Of a stretch of 17,120 nucleotides of DNA, positions 13,987 to 17,120 are shown in pieces. Source of the DNA: Methanomicrobiales archaeon (GTDB lineage Archaea > Halobacteriota > Methanomicrobia > Methanomicrobiales > JACTUA01); NCBI GenBank assembly GCA_028678635.1, contig JAJRDC010000201.1:1-17120 (forward strand), in the 5' to 3' direction. A program made the position numbers and the translations under genes. The notes under the pieces are model-generated. The model was not told the origin of the DNA, did not search any database, and saw only the letters and a list, made by a program, of their open reading frames with translations. The stretch's first letter is position 1; every line of letters starts with the position of its first letter.

Positions 13987-15139
13987 GCAGATCCGCAGGG
14001 CGAAGAACTGTACCGCGTGCGCGAACCCGGTCTGGCCCTGTGCCATGGCCGGGGCAGTCTCCTGCCTCTCCGGCATCCGTGACCTGGCCGTGGTGATCCA
14101 CGGCTCCAGCGGCTGCTACTACTACCCGGCAACCCTCATGCCGGGGGAGCTCTTCGGCACGTTCCTGCAGGAACCAGAGGTGATCTTCGGCGGGGGGGAG
14201 CGCCTGGAAGCGGTCCTCTGCACCATCCCGGACCGCTACCGGAGGATCGCGGTCGTCACCACCTGTGTCACCGCCCTCACCGGCGAGGATCCCTCGGGGA
14301 CCGGCACCTTCCGGGATATCCTGGTGGTGGACAGCCCGGGTTTCTGCGGGGGCATGGAGGAGGGGTACCGCCTTGCCATGGAGGCCCTCGCACCCTGTGC
14401 GGACCCGGAGACCCCCGGTGTGAACCTGGACGGCCTCCACCCTGCCGATTCCTTCGCCCGGGGGAACCGGCGGGAGGCGGAACGCCTGCTGGCCCTCTCC
14501 GGTGCTGCCACGGCCACCCTCTTTTCCGATACCACGCTGGACCGGCTGCACCGGGCAGCGCCGTCGAGTCTCTCTGTGAATCCGGATCTGGCAGGGGGCG
14601 CGGGACAGAGGATCGGGTCCCTCCTGGGACTCAGGAACACGAGGGCATCCTTTGAGGCGCTGGCGGACGCATGCCCCGGGACCGATCCGGATCCTGTCCT
14701 GCGTGAAATCCGGCAGGCAGAGGAACGGATTGCCTACGTGGCAGACAAGTTCCTGCGCCGGCACGATCCCCCGGCCGTGGCCATCTTCGGGATGGCTGCT
14801 CCGGCGGTCGCTGCCGCGGAGATGCTCACCACGTTCCTGGACACGCAGGTCGTGGCCATCGGCAGCCGGAACAGGCCGGGGCTGTCACGGTTTCCTGTCA
14901 CGCAAATGACGTCCCTCCAGGAGATCCGTGCCGTGCTGGACCGGGAACAGCCAGACCTGATCCTGGGATCCTCATACGAGAGGATGGTGCACCCGCAGAG
15001 CGCGTTCGTGGGGATCACCCTCCCCCTGCGGGGCCGGATCCAGCTCCGGGCACGGCCCCTGGCCGGCATAGAAGGCGCGCTGGACCTGATGGAACAGGTG
15101 CTGAACGCCTGCATGGACCGGGCCCGGGGCAGGGGCTGA
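13979..15139 (+). CDS. NifK-like subunit of the nitrogenase-like reductase
   Basis: The ATG at 13979 overlaps the NifD-like stop by 8 bases and gives 386 residues ([11 protein letters not shown]...). Cluster cysteines align with NifK: C21 (WPCAMAGA), C46 (IHGSSGCYYYP) and C96 (VVTTCVTALTGED). IFGGGE at 69-74 and VDSPGFCGGMEEGY (compare the NifK TPGF..GY segment) support the family. C11, C14 and C29 are additional N-terminal cysteines. Unlike its partner it keeps a third Rossmann-like domain near 260-380, with AIFGMAAPAVAAAEMLTTFL and DLILGSSYE. It would pair with the NifD-like protein as a heterotetramer receiving electrons from the NifH-like protein. An in-frame upstream ATG at 13838 lies inside the D gene and is rejected because the extension is a shadow frame. 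Confidence 0.87.
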   Translation: MGEQIRRAKNCTACANPVWPCAMAGAVSCLSGIRDLAVVIHGSSGCYYYPATLMPGELFGTFLQEPEVIFGGGERLEAVLCTIPDRYRRIAVVTTCVTALTGEDPSGTGTFRDILVVDSPGFCGGMEEGYRLAMEALAPCADPETPGVNLDGLHPADSFARGNRREAERLLALSGAATATLFSDTTLDRLHRAAPSSLSVNPDLAGGAGQRIGSLLGLRNTRASFEALADACPGTDPDPVLREIRQAEERIAYVADKFLRRHDPPAVAIFGMAAPAVAAAEMLTTFLDTQVVAIGSRNRPGLSRFPVTQMTSLQEIRAVLDREQPDLILGSSYERMVHPQSAFVGITLPLRGRIQLRARPLAGIEGALDLMEQVLNACMDRARGRG

Positions 15140-15272
15140 CGAAGGATCAGGCTGGACGGGATTGATGAGGTGGCGTCATCCCGGCCTCCGACGGGCGGTA
15201 CCCTCGCCGTTTCCAGGAGCCAGTGCCGGAACAACCGGGCCTCTACGGTTGTACATGGAACACGCGGTGGAT
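15140..15272. other. Short intergenic stretch after the nitrogenase-like operon
   Basis: About 130 bases between the converging NifK-like and small membrane protein genes. No T-rich terminator, gene or strong repeat is visible. Confidence 0.4.
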
Positions 15273-15434
15273 TTAGGTTTCATCATCCGGAGTTGATCGG
15301 TAGATCACCGCGGCGATGACCGTTGCCGCAAAGGCAAGGATGACTCCTGTAATCGGGTGGGCGATCATCACGAGAATCGCCGCCCCCACCACCCCCAAGA
15401 CGAAAATGGCCGCCGCCACGAGTTGTCTCATCAT
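15273..15434 (-). CDS. 53-residue membrane protein
   Basis: A short frame on the minus strand starts with two consecutive ATG codons (15434 and 15431) and ends in TAA at 15273. The product begins MMRQLVAAAIFVLGVVGAA and is almost wholly hydrophobic to residue 45 (two helices, about 4-24 and 27-45, turning at AHPITG), then ends in a charged tail, YRSTPDDET. The GC-ending codons and the switch from hydrophobic to acidic tail look like a real small membrane protein. No strong RBS is present. It converges on the NifK-like gene. The family was not recognised; a structural or regulatory role is possible but not shown. Confidence 0.65.
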   Translation of the reverse strand: MMRQLVAAAIFVLGVVGAAILVMIAHPITGVILAFAATVIAAVIYRSTPDDET

Positions 15435-15634
15435 ACAAGATACGAATTCTATTTCACTATGGTAAACTTTTCCCTGAATCCGTCACGTGTCCACCGGGAT
15501 ATGCAGGTGGGGGGCAGGAGGAAGTGAAGGAAGGACCAGGTGACCGGGTCCCGGGAATCCTTTCACCTGGTAAGGCCTCTCGGTGAGGGTGAAAACAATG
15601 GCAGAGAGTCTGCCAAGAAAAGGGATGGTTTGCC

Positions 15635-16069
15635 TTACTTCTTCATCACGCAGAACGCACTTCTGGACTTCCTCTCTGTCAGGAAATGGTTGAGCTTGGC
15701 CTCCATGTCGGGATTGACCTCGCCCAGCATGAGGAGGATCACCTCGCCGAACTTCCCGTCCTCCTGCTGGATCTGCGCCATCAGGAGCCTCAGGTCGGGG
15801 AGCGTGAGGAGGTCACGCTTCATGATGATCCCGACGGACTCCGTGGCGGTCCCCGTTTTCCGGTTCACGCCGAAGTCCAGCGTACCGCCGTCCACGAACT
15901 CTACTGCCGTCTTCCGGGACGCCGAGAACCGGAGGGCCGGGGGCAGGGCCATCTTCTCCATCACGAACTTCTTCAGGTCGTCCAGGTACCGGGGCGGCGA
16001 GTGGTAGACCTTCCGGGGCTGCCAGGTGGTGATGAGACCGGTCATATCCTTCATGAGCTGTGTTGTCAT
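15635..16069 (-). CDS. Unrecognised 144-residue protein
   Basis: The ATG at 16069 is preferred over longer starts because GGAGG sits 7 bases upstream of it; an ATG at 16099 and a GTG at 16144 have no such site. The product begins MTTQLMKDMTGLITTW and contains a basic N-terminal region, an ALRFSASRKTAVEFVDGG segment, MKRDLLTLPDLRLLMAQI and a conserved-looking EVILLMLGEVNPDMEAKL helix-strand near the end, then KSRSAFCVMKK. It is soluble, with one cysteine. The mixed alpha/beta pattern with two acidic patches is the only structural hint; no catalytic motif is certain. A TATA-like sequence (about 16190-16200) lies about 120 bases upstream. Confidence 0.75.
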   Translation of the reverse strand: MTTQLMKDMTGLITTWQPRKVYHSPPRYLDDLKKFVMEKMALPPALRFSASRKTAVEFVDGGTLDFGVNRKTGTATESVGIIMKRDLLTLPDLRLLMAQIQQEDGKFGEVILLMLGEVNPDMEAKLNHFLTERKSRSAFCVMKK

Positions 16070-16188
16070 TTCCAGGCCTCCAGGGGCGAGGAGGGCCATG
16101 CATCCCAGGCAACCTCTGCGGGCATCCTCCACCGGGGACTCCACCGGCCTCCCTGCCCTGATGTATCCACTACATCACTCCGGACCGG

Positions 16189-16200
16189 GGGATAATAAAT
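16189..16200 (-). promoter_or_regulatory. TATA-like element for the unrecognised minus-strand gene
   Basis: ATATTTATTATC on the minus strand in an otherwise GC-rich stretch. From the 16069 start it would give a leader of about 95 bases. Confidence 0.45.
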
Positions 16201-16221
16201 ATGGTGATTTCTCCTGACCCC

Positions 16222-16268
16222 GAGACAAGGGATCGTTGTCCCCTGCCAGTTCCCCGGGGAGACAGGGG
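16222..16268 (-). terminator. Nested inverted repeats after the SnoaL-like gene
   Basis: GACAA/TTGTC (16223-16239 region) and CCCCTG (16240-16245) with CAGGGG (16263-16268) around the palindrome TCCCCGGGGA (16251-16260). They lie downstream of the SnoaL-like stop and before the next promoter, so a terminator role is possible. Confidence 0.35.
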
Positions 16269-16322
16269 ATGCCCTGCCGAAGGGAGGGTGGGTTGCCGGA
16301 TCCTACCTTGGAGTCTGTACAC

Positions 16323-16739
16323 CTACCGGTACGCTGCCAGGAGATCCGCAGAATCATAGTAATGATCGTTCCGCGTGATCTTCCCATCCCTGAAGGAGAA
16401 GACCATCACCCAGTCATGGGTGAACCTTGTTCCGGTGGACCGCACTGTGCCACTGTTCCGACCTTCCACGACCACTGTGTCTCCCTTCGAGATCATACCC
16501 AGGACCTGGAAGGGCTCCGGTGCCACCTCTGCCCCCATCTCGGAGAAGAACTGCAGGACCTCCCGACGCCCCCGGCGGGGGCGGGCCCAGGTGAGGATGT
16601 CATGCCGTGTCCGTGTCACCGGTGACCGGAACTCCACGTCTTCGCCAAAGAGTTCCATGGCAGCAGGGATGTCGCCCCGCCCGAATGCTTCGAAGAGCCT
16701 TCTCACCACCCTCTCTTTCTGTTCTTCGCTCATGCCCAT
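16323..16739 (-). CDS. SnoaL/NTF2-like fold protein
   Basis: From the ATG at 16739 (138 residues; an ATG two codons later is equally possible) the protein reads as one SnoaL-like cone-shaped alpha+beta barrel. The N-terminal helices carry VRRLFEAFGRGDIPAAMELFGEDVEF, the family's usual opening. Then come REVLQFFSEMGAEV, GDTVVVEGRNSGT and the closing strands TRFTHDWVMVFSFRDGKITRNDHYYD. The family holds isomerases, cyclases and ligand-binding proteins, and substrate is not predictable. D/H residues in the last strand (NDHYYDS) line the pocket in relatives. GGAG lies about 12 bases upstream. No neighbouring gene gives a pathway. Confidence 0.88.
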   Translation of the reverse strand: MGMSEEQKERVVRRLFEAFGRGDIPAAMELFGEDVEFRSPVTRTRHDILTWARPRRGRREVLQFFSEMGAEVAPEPFQVLGMISKGDTVVVEGRNSGTVRSTGTRFTHDWVMVFSFRDGKITRNDHYYDSADLLAAYR

Positions 16740-16886
16740 CCCGCCTGTAACTCCAGCTGGGTGGTTGTGCTCCCGCACGATGAAGATGATCCTGCAGGTT
16801 TTCCCACACCGCCGGCCCGCCTGCAGCTTTCGCAGATCAATTCACTATGGTATCATGCACATGCGGATTACAGCCGGGACGCTCCT

Positions 16887-16909
16887 GGGGGGAACCTGCG
16901 GTTCCCCCC
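16887..16909. terminator. GC-rich perfect hairpin
   Basis: GGGGGGAAC and GTTCCCCCC form a perfect 9-bp stem with a CTGCG loop. It lies between the start of the SnoaL-like gene and the end of the partial gene on the right, so its role (terminator or repeat) is open. Confidence 0.4.
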
Positions 16910-17001
16910 GCCGCGTGGGTGTCCCCCCTCCCATTGAGGATAATCCCCCAGGTCGGTTTCCACTGACAACCCGGATCAGGCTATCCTCACGGGGGAGGGA
17001 C

Positions 17002-17025
17002 CGGGAGGGGGCGTGCCCCCTCCCG
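17002..17025 (-). terminator. GC-rich perfect hairpin after the partial minus-strand gene
   Basis: CGGGAGGGGG and CCCCCTCCCG pair perfectly around CGTG, about 50 bases downstream of the partial gene's stop. TTTTTCCCGTCAATTCTTTTT-like T tracts lie between stop and hairpin on the minus strand. Confidence 0.4.
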
Positions 17026-17076
17026 CCGAAGCGTCCGGAAAAAGAATTGACGGGAAAAAGACAGAAATTCGGAGTG

Positions 17077-17120
17077 TCACCGCTTCGCGACTTCCTTTGC
17101 GATCCAGTCCCCTACCTGGC
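17077..17120 (-). CDS. C-terminal end of an unidentified protein (partial)
   Basis: On the minus strand the last codons read ...QVGDWIAKEVAKR followed by TGA at 17077. The helix-like, charged C-terminus and good codon use suggest a real gene continuing beyond the window. Too short to identify. Confidence 0.45.
   Translation of the reverse strand, partial: QVGDWIAKEVAKR

Larger units (their letters stand above)
16740..17076. other. Gene-free stretch with hairpins at the right edge
   Basis: No credible gene. It holds the 12-base word TTCACTATGGTA (16841-16852), also found at 15453-15464, and two very stable GC-rich hairpins (16887-16909 and 17002-17025). Confidence 0.55.

Noticed and set aside
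12717..14132. Long minus-strand frame opposite the nitrogenase-like genes
   Set aside because: Ser/Arg-rich shadow without domains, opposite the clear NifH- and NifD-like genes.
12168..15139. True molybdenum nitrogenase (nifHDK)
   Set aside because: D and K are too short, the FeMo-cofactor cysteine and the NifD third domain are not seen, and no nifE, nifN, nifB or PII genes flank the set.
1..17120. tRNA, rRNA, CRISPR array, insertion sequence or attachment sites
   Set aside because: No TPsiC-like or anticodon-arm pattern, no regularly spaced repeats, no transposase or integrase frame and no terminal repeats were found by eye.

Overview
The window most likely comes from a methanogenic archaeon of the Methanomicrobiales (Methanoregula/Methanoculleus-like). 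This is inferred from a strongly GC-rich genome with GC-ending codons, archaeal TATA elements in AT-rich islands, a GGTGAT ribosome-binding site, and the gene content: ferredoxin-linked 2-oxoacid oxidoreductase, ferredoxin-type thioredoxin reductase, nitrogenase-like reductase genes and a cupredoxin lipoprotein with a Thr/Pro-rich linker. No marker gene fixes the genus.

Layout. (1) 1-1600: an FMN-dependent glutamate synthase-type protein, then about 1.07 kb with no convincing gene. (2) 2668-5168: a translationally coupled pair for a 2-oxoacid:ferredoxin oxidoreductase (gamma-alpha fusion plus beta). (3) 5297-7617: ferritin, MntP-type Mn efflux pump, ferredoxin:thioredoxin reductase catalytic subunit, thioredoxin-dependent arsenate reductase, and a MoaD/ThiS-like ubiquitin-fold protein overlapping it. 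Together these look like a metal, redox and stress group. (4) 7822-8554: a secreted type 1 copper lipoprotein and, convergent to it, a two-helix membrane protein. (5) 8729-11800, minus strand: two secreted proteins of peptidoglycan-hydrolase type, a GH25 muramidase with Ig/FN3-like modules and an SH3-like plus NlpC/P60-like cysteine peptidase. Each has its own promoter carrying the same 12-base TATA-region word. The presumed host has no murein, so an antibacterial or scavenging role is inferred. (6) 11801-12167: a divergent intergenic region with nested inverted repeats. (7) 12168-15139: an overlapping three-gene operon encoding NifH-like, NifD-like and NifK-like proteins. The NifH-like protein has every expected ATPase and Fe-S residue. 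The NifD-like protein is short and appears to lack both the third Rossmann domain and the cofactor ligands of nitrogenase, so this is a nitrogenase-like reductase of unknown substrate rather than a nitrogenase. (8) 15273-16739, minus strand: a 53-residue membrane protein, an unrecognised 144-residue protein and a SnoaL/NTF2-like protein. (9) The right edge holds two very stable hairpins and the last 14 codons of another minus-strand gene.

The two items most worth following are the H-D-K nitrogenase-like operon with its structured upstream region, and the GH25 plus NlpC/P60-like pair in an apparent methanogen. All functional calls are by eye from motifs; no database search was run.
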